A stretch of 33,042 nucleotides of DNA from an uncultured Alphaproteobacteria bacterium (GTDB taxonomy: Bacteria; Pseudomonadota; Alphaproteobacteria; Bin95): NCBI GenBank assembly GCA_937891825.1, contig CALAHN010000016.1:1-33042 (forward strand). Reading direction: 5' to 3'. Positions within the stretch are counted from its first letter, which is position 1. Each line of letters starts with the position of its first letter. Position numbers and translations under genes: made by a program. The notes under the pieces are model-generated. The model worked only from the letters and a program-made list of their open reading frames with translations, had not been told where the DNA came from and ran no database searches. Shown one piece after another: positions 24,977 through 32,749 of the stretch.

Positions 24977-26155
24977 ATGTCGAGACAACCCGTCATTGTC
25001 GGCGTCGCCGACGCGCCGACCGAAAACCGTGGCCGCGCTCTGCCCGGCATCCATGTGCTTAACATGCAGCGCTATGCCGCCAACGAAGCGCTGGCGGAAG
25101 CCGGCCTCACCATGGCGGATGTCGATGGCCTCGCTGTCGCCGGCATGTGGGGCATGCCCGGCCCCGGCGCGATGCAGCCGAACTTGCTGGCCGAATATCT
25201 GGGCATTCGCTTCCCGAAATACCTCGACGGCACGAATGTCGGCGGATCGGCCTTCGTGCTGCATGCGGGCCATGCCTATGAAATGATCAAGGCCGGCGTC
25301 TGCGACACGGTGCTGATCCTCTATGGCTCGATGCAGAAATCCCAGTCGGCGCGCAGCCTTGGCGGGCGCCCGGCGCTGTTCTCGAACCAGTTCGACATGG
25401 TGGCGGGCCTGCCCTCGCCGGCTGGCGCCTACGCCATGGCCGCCCAACGGCATTTCCACGACTATGGCTCTTCTCGCGAGACGCTCGCGGAGATCGCGGT
25501 CGCGACCCGGGCGTGGGCCAGCCTCAATCCGGCGGCCGCCTTCCAGGAGCCGCTGACCATCGATGAGGTGCTTGCGGCGACGCCCATCGTCGATCCCCTG
25601 GGCCGGCTCGATTGCTGCCTGGTCACCGACGGCGGCGGAGCGGTCGTCATGACGACGGCAGAGCGGGCGAAGGACCTGAATTCCAAGCCGATTTACATGC
25701 TGGGCCACGGCGAAAGCGCCAGCCACATGAACATCAACTACATGCCAGACATGTCCAGGCTCGAAGTCGCCGAGCGCGCCAGCCAGGCGGCCTACGCCAT
25801 GGCCGGGCGCAAGGCCGCCGACATGGACATGGCGATGATCTACGACAGCTTCACCATCACGACGCTGCTGACGATGGAAGCGCTTGGCCTCTGCGGCCGG
25901 GGCGAAGGCAAGGATTTCGTCAAGGGCCAGCGCACGGCGCCCGGCGGCGAATTCCCCATGAACACCAACGGCGGCGGCCTCTCCTACTGCCATCCCGGCA
26001 TGTACGGCATCTTCCTGCTGATCGAGGCGACCCGCCAGCTTCGCGGCGGTCTGGGCGCGCGTCAGGCGCCGAACGTCAAGACAGCGGTCTGTCACGGCAC
26101 CGGCGGCGTCCTGTCGTCCGGCGCGACCGTCGTGCTTTCAAGCGAACCGAACTGA
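24977..26155 (+). CDS. Thiolase-superfamily protein (SCPx/BbsB/Ltp2-like) lacking the nucleophilic Cys
   Basis: 392-residue thiolase fold. Where classical thiolases carry the acyl-accepting Cys, residues 87-93 read NVGGSAF, so the nucleophile is missing. The C-terminal half keeps H339 (GGGLSYCHPG) and C372 (VCHGTGG), the counterparts of the catalytic His and second Cys, and Tyr289 (MIYDSF). This pattern occurs in lipid-transfer-type thiolase-like proteins that pair with DUF35 proteins; some, such as steroid Ltp2, are retro-aldolases acting on CoA thioesters. A GTG at 24899 would add 26 residues; ATG at 24977, with AAAGGA five bases upstream, fits better. The DUF35 gene follows after 12 bases. 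Confidence 0.88.
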   Translation: MSRQPVIVGVADAPTENRGRALPGIHVLNMQRYAANEALAEAGLTMADVDGLAVAGMWGMPGPGAMQPNLLAEYLGIRFPKYLDGTNVGGSAFVLHAGHAYEMIKAGVCDTVLILYGSMQKSQSARSLGGRPALFSNQFDMVAGLPSPAGAYAMAAQRHFHDYGSSRETLAEIAVATRAWASLNPAAAFQEPLTIDEVLAATPIVDPLGRLDCCLVTDGGGAVVMTTAERAKDLNSKPIYMLGHGESASHMNINYMPDMSRLEVAERASQAAYAMAGRKAADMDMAMIYDSFTITTLLTMEALGLCGRGEGKDFVKGQRTAPGGEFPMNTNGGGLSYCHPGMYGIFLLIEATRQLRGGLGARQAPNVKTAVCHGTGGVLSSGATVVLSSEPN

Positions 26156-26167
26156 GGGGCGATATCC

Positions 26168-26575
26168 ATGGCTTACGAAAAACCAGTCCCTGCCGTCGAT
26201 CCCGACAGCGCTCCCTATTGGGACGGCGCCAAAGACGGCCGCCTGATGATCCAGCGCTGCAAGAAAACCGGCCAAACCTTTCTGTATAGTCGGCAATTGG
26301 TCCCCGGCGTCGACGATTCCCAGGTCGAGTGGATCGAGGCGTCCGGCAAGGGCGTGATCTACAGCTTCACCGTCGCCCGTCGGCCCGCCGGCGCGGCGTT
26401 CCAGGGCGATTGCCCCTACGTCATCGCCAGCGTCACCCTGGCGGAAGGCGCGCGGATCATGTCCAACGTCATCACGGACGACGTGAACGCCGTAAAGATC
26501 GGCATGCCGGTCGAGGTCTTCTTCGACGAGGTGTCCGACGAGTTGACGATCCCGAAGTTCAAACCGGCGGCGTAA
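26168..26575 (+). CDS. DUF35 OB-fold partner of thiolase-like protein, with degenerate zinc ribbon
   Basis: 135-residue ChsH2/BbsA-type protein: an N-terminal helix (PYWDGAKDGRLMIQRC), a rubredoxin-like ribbon, then an OB-fold (GVIYSFTVARRP to EVFFDEV). These proteins bind and shape the active site of the adjacent thiolase-like subunit. The ribbon should hold two Cys-x2-Cys pairs, but only C31 is left: position 34 is Thr, and the second pair reads VPGV at 45-48. Zinc binding is therefore probably lost while the fold remains. ATG at 26168 has GAGGGG overlapping the thiolase stop region, so the two are coupled. Confidence 0.88.
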   Translation: MAYEKPVPAVDPDSAPYWDGAKDGRLMIQRCKKTGQTFLYSRQLVPGVDDSQVEWIEASGKGVIYSFTVARRPAGAAFQGDCPYVIASVTLAEGARIMSNVITDDVNAVKIGMPVEVFFDEVSDELTIPKFKPAA

Positions 26576-26596
26576 CGACAGCCCTCGCACTTAGAA

Positions 26597-26626
26597 CCAG
26601 TCTTGGGCGGAAACGCCCAAGACTGG
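26597..26626. terminator. Perfect 13-bp hairpin with GAAA loop between convergent genes
   Basis: CCAGTCTTGGGCG (26597-26609), loop GAAA, CGCCCAAGACTGG (26614-26626). It lies between the DUF35 stop (26575, plus) and the MAPEG stop (26671, minus). No T-tract is seen on either side, so a bidirectional 3'-end hairpin is likelier than a classical intrinsic terminator. Confidence 0.65.
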
Positions 26627-26670
26627 ATGGCGATATCCAGATCGTATCGTTAGCGCATGGCGTGGGTCGA

Positions 26671-27057
26671 TCAGAGATAGACGCTTGCGACCATCAGGCA
26701 GCCGGCCCATCCCGCCGCAAAGGTCAGCGTCCGCGCAAAGGGAATGCCAAGCGTATACACGACCATATGGCCGACCCGCGCCCAGAAGAAGATCAGGGCG
26801 CCCAGGGCCGTCGTCTCGTTGGTCAGTTCGGAAATATGCGCGACCAGAACGAGGCCGGCGAAGGGAATCAGGTTTTCCGTCAGGTTGCGGTGCGCGTTCT
26901 GCATCCGCACGGCCCAGACGGGCTGCGGCAGTTCGCGCTGGGGATAGCCCATGACTTCGACCACGCCCCAGGCATTCAGGCGCCCCAGAATATACGGCAC
27001 CCACATCACGAGGCTGAGAACGCAAGTCGCGACGAGATACACAAGCTCGGGCTTCAT
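26671..27057 (-). CDS. MAPEG family membrane protein
   Basis: 128-residue integral membrane protein of the MAPEG superfamily (eicosanoid and glutathione metabolism type), with four hydrophobic segments. The family pattern is seen in RMQNAHRNLTENLIPFAG near residues 50-67, containing the N-x2-E/N-x2-E core, and in ARVGHMVVYTLGIPFART in the fourth helix region. Bacterial members are poorly characterised and many lack proven glutathione transferase activity. The frame opens at 27141, but ATG at 27057 has GGGAG eight bases upstream and starts the first helix. Gene order suggests independent transcription, ending at the hairpin at 26597. Confidence 0.88.
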   Translation of the reverse strand: MKPELVYLVATCVLSLVMWVPYILGRLNAWGVVEVMGYPQRELPQPVWAVRMQNAHRNLTENLIPFAGLVLVAHISELTNETTALGALIFFWARVGHMVVYTLGIPFARTLTFAAGWAGCLMVASVYL

Positions 27058-27244
27058 TATTCGGTCTCCCAACAGCGGCAGGACACGAAGAACCAACTCT
27101 CCGCGATTCGCAGCCGCCAGTATTTTCGCCCGCGCGTACATGGCGCATAGGACGCTGTCTTAATGAACCAATCCGACCGGCCTGCCAAGCCGGATCGATC
27201 TGCCCCGTCCTAAGGTGCGCTGGCTACACTCAGGCGGGCTGGCT

Positions 27245-27274
27245 TTGACAGCGGGCGGATGCTCCGTCGATACT
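27245..27274 (+). promoter_or_regulatory. Candidate sigma-70 promoter of the CinA-family gene
   Basis: A perfect -35 TTGACA at 27245-27250 is followed by an 18-base spacer and GATACT at 27269-27274 (four of six to TATAAT). It lies about 55 bases before the start at 27330. The rest of the 272-bp divergent region from 27058 shows nothing firm. Confidence 0.42.
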
Positions 27275-27329
27275 CACCTAAGCAGACGCGACAGCGCGAT
27301 GCCCGATGCCCCGTCGAGGAGACCATCCC

Positions 27330-27836
27330 ATGAACCCAGAATTGCTGCGCCTGGCTGAAGCGTGCGCCGACCGGCTGCGCGCGCGCGGCGAGACCGTCGC
27401 CGTCGCCGAATCCTCCGCTGGCGGCCTGATCGCAGCAGCGCTGCTCGCGGTCCCTGGCGCATCCCGGTATTTCCTGGGCGGCGCGGTGGTCTACACTGGC
27501 CAGGCGCGCAAGGCGCTGCTTGGCATCACCCAGAAGGATATTGACGCCGCCGGCATCCGGTCGAGTTCAGAGCCTTATGCGGCGCGTCTCGCGGACCGCG
27601 TCCGCACGGTCCACGAGGCGGACTGGGGCCTGGCCGAAACCGGGGCGGCGGGGCCGACAGGCAACCGCTATGGGGATGCGGCAGGCCATACCTGCATCGC
27701 CGTCAATGGCCCGACCCATGCGGTGACGACCCTGGAAACCGGCGACGACGACCGGGCGAACAATATGGTCAGGTTCGCGGCCGCCGCCTTGGCCGAATTG
27801 CTGCACGCCCTCGACACGAGTTCCGCCGCCGCCTGA
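27330..27836 (+). CDS. CinA C-terminal-type amidohydrolase (PncC-like nicotinamide-nucleotide amidase)
   Basis: 168-residue stand-alone CinA C-terminal domain. Characterised relatives (PncC) deamidate nicotinamide mononucleotide in NAD recycling. Motifs: VAVAESSAGGLIAAALLAVPG (23-43, the nucleophile region), SRYFLGGAVVYTGQARKALLG (45-65) and ETGAAGPTGNRYG. The first block reads ESSAGG rather than the common EScTGG, and GAAGPTG rather than GiAGPtG, so activity on NMN should not be assumed. Two in-frame ATGs exist (27306 and 27330); GAGGAG eight bases before 27330 selects the second. It converges on hyuA with a 22-base gap and no visible terminator. Confidence 0.86.
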   Translation: MNPELLRLAEACADRLRARGETVAVAESSAGGLIAAALLAVPGASRYFLGGAVVYTGQARKALLGITQKDIDAAGIRSSSEPYAARLADRVRTVHEADWGLAETGAAGPTGNRYGDAAGHTCIAVNGPTHAVTTLETGDDDRANNMVRFAAAALAELLHALDTSSAAA

Positions 27837-27858
27837 CGCGGCTGGCGGGCTGGCCTTG

Positions 27859-29949
27859 TCAGACTTTGGCGCGCCGCAAGGTAATCGCGTTCGTCACCGG
27901 TTCAAGCTGGCCTGAGACGCCGGGCGGCGCCAGGCAGGTCGCGTCATATTCCTCGACGATGAACGGCCCGATACGCTGCTCCGCCAGATCGGAGCGCGCC
28001 AGGATCGGGGTCTCGAGCCAACCGGTCTCGGGGCCGAAGTAGGCTGGCCGCCAGCCGCCGCCGGCCGCCGCCTTGCGGTCGGTCGATTTGGCGAGCGGCG
28101 CCCGCTCGCCGAGGCCGCGCCCGCTCGCCCGGAGGGTGATCAACTCCACCGGCTCCGCCAACCCAGCCCGGTGGCCATAGACGCGCGCATGCTCGACGCC
28201 GAACGCTTCCGCCAGCCCGTCCCGCGCCGCCAGATCGAACGCGCCCGACCAGTCGACCTCCAACTCATGGGTCTGGCCCTTGTAACGCAGGCTGGCGGAC
28301 CGCCGCACCTCCTGGTCGGCAGGCTTGAAGCCTTCGGCCGTCAATTGCGCGCTGCCCTCATCCTCGAGCGACCGCCAGGCGCGCTCGATCTCTTCCGGAT
28401 CGGCGGACGCCAGCACGCGCCGCAAGGTCCGCCCATAATGGTGCTCAACTTCCGCATAGAGCAGCCCGAACGCCGAGAACAAGCCCGGCGCCGGCGGCGC
28501 GATCACGCGCTGCATGCCAAGCGCCGCCGCCATGTCCCAGCCGAACATCGGCCCATTGCCGCCAAACGCGAACAAGGCGGCCGAGCGCGGATCGCGCCCC
28601 CGCTCGACCGTCACGGCGCGGATGGCGCGCATCATGTTCGCGACCGCGATCCGCCGGGCGCCGAACGCCGCATCCTCGACGCTGAGGCCAAGCGGGTCCG
28701 CGACCTTCGCCTTGAAGGCGGCCCGCGCCGCCGCAAGGTCGAGCGTCCGCTCGCCGCCAGCAAGCCCCGCCGGGTTCAAGTATCCCAGGATCAGGTTGGC
28801 GTCAGTGATCGTCGGTTCCGTGCCCCCCATGCCATAGGACACGGGGCCTGGAGAGGCGCCCGCGCTCTTCGGGCCGATCTGCATGGCGCCGCCCGCGTCG
28901 ATCCAGACGATCGAGCCGCCGCCAGCGCCGACTTCCGCCAGATCGATCGCCCGGGTCTTGACCGAATAGCCCTGCCCCGTCAGCAGCCGCGACGCCTGAA
29001 TCGCCTCGCCGCCGACCTGGAGTTCGTCGGCCCGTTCCGCGCGCCCGTCGATGACAAGCGCAGCCTTCGCCGTCGTGCCGCCCATGTCGAAGGAGACAAT
29101 GCTGGCCTCGCCCAGGGGCGCCGCCAGCGCCTGGGCGCCGACGACGCCGCCAGCCGGGCCGGACTCGATAATATGCACCGGCAGCCGCGCCGCCGCGTCC
29201 GCCGGCGTCAAGCCGCCCGAGGATTGCATGAGCGACACCGGCGCTGCGATGCCCTGGTCCCGCAAGCCAGCTTTCAGCGACTTCAAATAGGCGGCGACGA
29301 TCGGCAGCACGTAGCAGTTAACAACCGTTGTCGACGTCCGCTCATATTCCCGGATTTCCGGCAGCACGTCGGTCGAGATACAAGCCGCGACGCCAGGCGC
29401 GCGTTCCGCCATCAGCCGCGCCATCGCCTGCTCGTGCACCGGGTTCGCATAGGCGTTCAGGAACGCGACCGCGATGGCGTCCACGCCCTCTCCGACCAGA
29501 TGATCGATGGCCGCCGCTGCGGCGGCCAGGTCGAGCGGGGTCGTGACGGCGCCCGTGGCGTCGATCCGCTCCGGGACCGTCAACCGCAGCCGACGGGGCA
29601 CGAGCGGCTTCGGCTTCTCCCATGCAAGATCGTAGAGCCGGGGCATGCGGAGCGTGCGGATTTCCAAAATGTCGCGAAAGCCCTCGGTGCCGATCAATCC
29701 CACCTTGGCGCCGCGCCGTTCCAGGATCGCATTCGAAGCGACGGTGGCGCCGTGGCGGATTTCACTGACGTCGGCCGCCGTCAGGCCCGCCTCGCGGAGC
29801 GCAATTTCAAGGCCCTCAACAATCGCGCGGGCGTAGTCGTCAACGCTGGAAGAAACCTTGCGCACCGCCAGCCGGCCGTCCGGCCCGAGCAGGACGATAT
29901 CCGTGAAAGTGCCGCCGATATCGACGCCGACGCGCCACTGGCCGCTCAT
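27859..29949 (-). CDS. hyuA: Hydantoinase/oxoprolinase family protein, subunit A
   Basis: 696-residue ATP-using subunit of the HyuA/HyuB family, covering N-methylhydantoinase, 5-oxoprolinase and acetone/acetophenone carboxylases. The N-terminal actin-like phosphate loop is DIGGTFTD (10-17). RHGATVASNAILERRGAKVG, QSSGGL, ESGPAGGVVGA and SFDMGGTTAKA follow in family order, then FGGNGPMF. Full length with no disruption. The ATG overlaps the hyuB stop (ATGA), with GGGAGG seven bases upstream. HyuA couples ATP hydrolysis to opening or carboxylating the substrate held with HyuB. The substrate is unknown; no hydantoin racemase or carbamoylase gene is in the window. Confidence 0.93.
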   Translation of the reverse strand: MSGQWRVGVDIGGTFTDIVLLGPDGRLAVRKVSSSVDDYARAIVEGLEIALREAGLTAADVSEIRHGATVASNAILERRGAKVGLIGTEGFRDILEIRTLRMPRLYDLAWEKPKPLVPRRLRLTVPERIDATGAVTTPLDLAAAAAAIDHLVGEGVDAIAVAFLNAYANPVHEQAMARLMAERAPGVAACISTDVLPEIREYERTSTTVVNCYVLPIVAAYLKSLKAGLRDQGIAAPVSLMQSSGGLTPADAAARLPVHIIESGPAGGVVGAQALAAPLGEASIVSFDMGGTTAKAALVIDGRAERADELQVGGEAIQASRLLTGQGYSVKTRAIDLAEVGAGGGSIVWIDAGGAMQIGPKSAGASPGPVSYGMGGTEPTITDANLILGYLNPAGLAGGERTLDLAAARAAFKAKVADPLGLSVEDAAFGARRIAVANMMRAIRAVTVERGRDPRSAALFAFGGNGPMFGWDMAAALGMQRVIAPPAPGLFSAFGLLYAEVEHHYGRTLRRVLASADPEEIERAWRSLEDEGSAQLTAEGFKPADQEVRRSASLRYKGQTHELEVDWSGAFDLAARDGLAEAFGVEHARVYGHRAGLAEPVELITLRASGRGLGERAPLAKSTDRKAAAGGGWRPAYFGPETGWLETPILARSDLAEQRIGPFIVEEYDATCLAPPGVSGQLEPVTNAITLRRAKV

Positions 29950-31724
29950 GACGCTGCCTCCCGGGTGAATGGCGTCGGCGCAGGCCCCCGCGCCTTGGCC
30001 TTGGCGGCGCGCGCGGCCGCCGTCGCTGCAGCGTCCACGCTGTCCGCCAGGATGACGACGCCATAATCCCTGAGGGCGCCGGCGATGCTGACAAAGCCGT
30101 CGCGCACATCCTCAAGCACAGCTTCCGGCGGACGCTCCAGCGGGTCGCCCCAGCCGCCAGGGCCCGCCAGTTCATGGCGCAGCACGTCGCCCGCGACGAC
30201 ATCCATGGTGAACTTCGGCGACAGCGGCCGTTCGCCCGCCGTGCCCGGATTGAGGATGTTCCTGGCGAAATGCCCGGCCGCGCCGCCATAGAGGCCGTAG
30301 GGGCGGAACGACGCCCGGTCGGCGCGGACCTGCAAGCTCGCGGTCGTCGCCTTGATCCGGTAGTCACGGCCGAACGGCGCGCCGCCGCGATACAGCCCGG
30401 CGCCAGCGCGATCGGTCAGAAATTCGTAGCGCAGGATCTCGACCGGATGTTCGGCCTCCGTGATCTCGACCGATTGCGACGCCATGTTCGAGAAGATGTT
30501 GGCATTGCCCTCAAGCCCGTCGGCCCACGGCCTAGCGCCCCAGGCGCCGCAGGTGAAATCAACGTAGACAAAGGGCTTGCGATCGGCAGTCCAGCCGCCG
30601 ATGGAAATCCCGGTATTGCCGCCGTCCGAGGCCGCCATGACCTTGTCGGGGCGCATCATCGCCAGCGCGCCCAGGGCGCAGTCGATCATCCGGAAGCCCG
30701 TCAGGCCCCGCGCGGCGCAGGCGGCCGGCAATTCCATATTGGCGATCGTGCCCTTGGGCGCGACGACATCGATGGCGCGAAAAAAGCCCTCGTTCGTCGG
30801 AATATCCTCGTCGAGGACGCACCGGATCGCGCAATAGCTCGCTGCCTGGGTATAGGAGAATGTGTTGTTGATGGCGCCGCGGACCTGGGGGTTGGAGCCG
30901 GTCCAATCGGCTTCGATCCGGTCGTCGGCCTTGCGGAAGGTCACGAACAGGCGGATCGGCTTGCCGAGATCGACGCCGTCGTCATCGATCCAGTCTTCGA
31001 ACGACCACTCGCCGTCCGGCAGCCCCCCGATCGCAGAGCGGGTCAGGCGTTCGGAATAGTCGATCAATTCGTCGATCAGCGCGCGCGTCCCGGCGACGCC
31101 GTGGTCGGCGACGATCTCCAGGAACTGGCGCTCCGCGATATGGCAGGCGGCCAACTGGGCGCGCATGTCGGCTTCGACCAGGACCGGCAACCTGACATTC
31201 GCGCGGATCATGTCGAACAGGGTGTCGTTCGGCTGGCCCGCGCGAAACAGCTTCGAGGGCGGAATGCGCAGGCCTTCCTGATAGATCTCGGTCGAGTCGG
31301 CGGCATTCGATCCAGCGACCCTGCCGCCGACATCGGTGTGGTGGCAGATCGTGGCGGCGAAGGCGACGCGCACGCCCTCATGAAAGATCGGCTTGAAGAC
31401 GAACAGGTCCGGCAAATGCATGCCGCCGGCATAGGGATCGTTCAGGCAGAGCACGTCGCCGTCGACGATGCTGTCGCCAAAGCGTTCGATCGCCGCCCTG
31501 AGGGCCGTCGGCAAAGACCCCAGATGGCCCGGCAAGGTCAGGCCCTGGGCGATCAGCCGCCCGTCGCCGTCGCAGAACGCCGTCGAGAAGTCCATGTTGT
31601 CTTTCAGCACGCCCGAATAGGTGGTTCGGGTGATGGTCAAGGCCATCTCATCGGCGATGGCGATCAGGGCGTTCTTGAAAAGCTCGAAGGCGATCGGGTC
31701 GGCGATCGTCGGACGCGCCGTCAT
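29946..31724 (-). CDS. hyuB: Hydantoinase/oxoprolinase family protein, subunit B
   Basis: 592-residue partner of HyuA, expected to form a heteromeric cytoplasmic complex. The start [19 protein letters not shown], followed by [20 protein letters not shown] and [16 protein letters not shown], is diagnostic for HyuB. Further blocks are [25 protein letters not shown] and [12 protein letters not shown], which in carboxylase relatives includes metal-binding residues. Length is normal (HyuB is about 550-600). The start codon overlaps the thyX stop (ATGA) with GGGAG seven bases upstream, and its stop overlaps hyuA. The three genes thus form one translationally coupled run. Confidence 0.93.
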   Translation of the reverse strand: MTARPTIADPIAFELFKNALIAIADEMALTITRTTYSGVLKDNMDFSTAFCDGDGRLIAQGLTLPGHLGSLPTALRAAIERFGDSIVDGDVLCLNDPYAGGMHLPDLFVFKPIFHEGVRVAFAATICHHTDVGGRVAGSNAADSTEIYQEGLRIPPSKLFRAGQPNDTLFDMIRANVRLPVLVEADMRAQLAACHIAERQFLEIVADHGVAGTRALIDELIDYSERLTRSAIGGLPDGEWSFEDWIDDDGVDLGKPIRLFVTFRKADDRIEADWTGSNPQVRGAINNTFSYTQAASYCAIRCVLDEDIPTNEGFFRAIDVVAPKGTIANMELPAACAARGLTGFRMIDCALGALAMMRPDKVMAASDGGNTGISIGGWTADRKPFVYVDFTCGAWGARPWADGLEGNANIFSNMASQSVEITEAEHPVEILRYEFLTDRAGAGLYRGGAPFGRDYRIKATTASLQVRADRASFRPYGLYGGAAGHFARNILNPGTAGERPLSPKFTMDVVAGDVLRHELAGPGGWGDPLERPPEAVLEDVRDGFVSIAGALRDYGVVILADSVDAAATAAARAAKAKARGPAPTPFTREAAS

Positions 31725-32665
31725 GACGCATCTCCCGCGAGCAGCGCCTCCAGCTCACGCCATTCCCGCAAGCCGAGGCCGCTCGACGCCCGGTCGACCG
31801 TCTCGCCGCGCAGCCTGCGGCGCACCACATCGAGCGCCTGACGCGACAGGTCCGCGCCATGCAGGCGGTAATCCTCGAACGCCTGCGCCGCGAGTGGCGT
31901 CCAGCGTTGCGCGATATCGCGGAGCACGTCGGCATAGACCCGGATTTCATATTGCGCATGGGAATCCGCCCGGAGCGCCATGAAATGAAACAGATTATGC
32001 AGATCGGTCTTCCAGTACCATTGGGTATAGGTCGAAAGCGGCAGGCCGATCCGGGCCAGTTCGCGGGCAAGGCCGGGACGGCCGGCGTCGACCGGTTCGC
32101 CGTGGGCGTCAGCGTTCAGGAGATAAACATAACTATCAAAGGCCTGGGCGGCGTCGCGCCTTAAAATATCGAGCATGGCCGCCGCCGCCGCCGGATCGAC
32201 CGCTTCGCCGCGACCCTGATGGTTCTGGGACGACTGCACCGCCAGATGCTCGGCTTCCGGCACATAAAACTCTTTATCCAGAATGGAATAGCGCGCGGAG
32301 TATTCATTGACGTTCGCTGTCCGGTGCCTGATCCATTGCCGGGCGACGAACATCGGCAGCTTCACATGCAGCTTGATCTCGCACATCTCGAAGGGCGAGG
32401 TGTGGCGATGTCGCATCAAATACCGAATAAGCCCTTCATCCTGGCTGGTTTTGCGCGTCCCCCGACCATAGGAGACCCGCGCCGCCTGCACGATGGCGTT
32501 ATCGTCCCCCATATAGTCGACGACCCGGATGAACCCGTGGTCGAGCACCGGCAGGGCCTGATACAGGATCTCCTCCAACGCAGGCGCCACCGCGCGCCGG
32601 GTCGGCGCGGTTTCGCCCCGGCCAGCCTCGATCTCCGCCGCCTGCGCTTCGCTCAACCTCGTCAT
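31721..32665 (-). CDS. thyX: Flavin-dependent thymidylate synthase
   Basis: 314-residue FAD-dependent enzyme methylating dUMP to dTMP with methylene-tetrahydrofolate and NADPH. The ThyX signature RHRx7S is present as [14 protein letters not shown] at 113-126; QASRVSYG-like [11 protein letters not shown] (60-70) and [19 protein letters not shown] are further hallmarks. Two starts are plausible: ATG 32665 (GGAAGGG seven bases upstream) and ATG 32683 (GGAAAG upstream); the frame is open to 32731. I prefer 32665. Its stop overlaps hyuB. It diverges from ssrA. No thyA is in the window, so whether ThyX is the sole synthase cannot be told. Confidence 0.95.
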   Translation of the reverse strand: MTRLSEAQAAEIEAGRGETAPTRRAVAPALEEILYQALPVLDHGFIRVVDYMGDDNAIVQAARVSYGRGTRKTSQDEGLIRYLMRHRHTSPFEMCEIKLHVKLPMFVARQWIRHRTANVNEYSARYSILDKEFYVPEAEHLAVQSSQNHQGRGEAVDPAAAAAMLDILRRDAAQAFDSYVYLLNADAHGEPVDAGRPGLARELARIGLPLSTYTQWYWKTDLHNLFHFMALRADSHAQYEIRVYADVLRDIAQRWTPLAAQAFEDYRLHGADLSRQALDVVRRRLRGETVDRASSGLGLREWRELEALLAGDAS

Positions 32666-32735
32666 GCCGCGACCCTTCCGCATTATCTTTCCGTGCGCTT
32701 CGCAGACTGCCCTTTTATCACGCGGCCGCAAGGCG

Positions 32736-32741
32736 TATATT
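32736..32741 (+). promoter_or_regulatory. -10 element of the ssrA promoter
   Basis: TATATT (five of six to TATAAT) lies about eight bases before the first G-run of the tmRNA acceptor piece. The -35 (TTTTAT, 32713-32718, 17-base spacer) is weak. The predicted transcript start near 32748 agrees with the 5' end of the acceptor-piece hairpin. Confidence 0.5.
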
Positions 32742-32749
32742 GGTCGCGT

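Noticed and set aside
28171-31841. Plus-strand open frames of 631 and 555 codons
   Set aside because: Complete antisense shadows of hyuA and hyuB, caused by GC-rich third positions.
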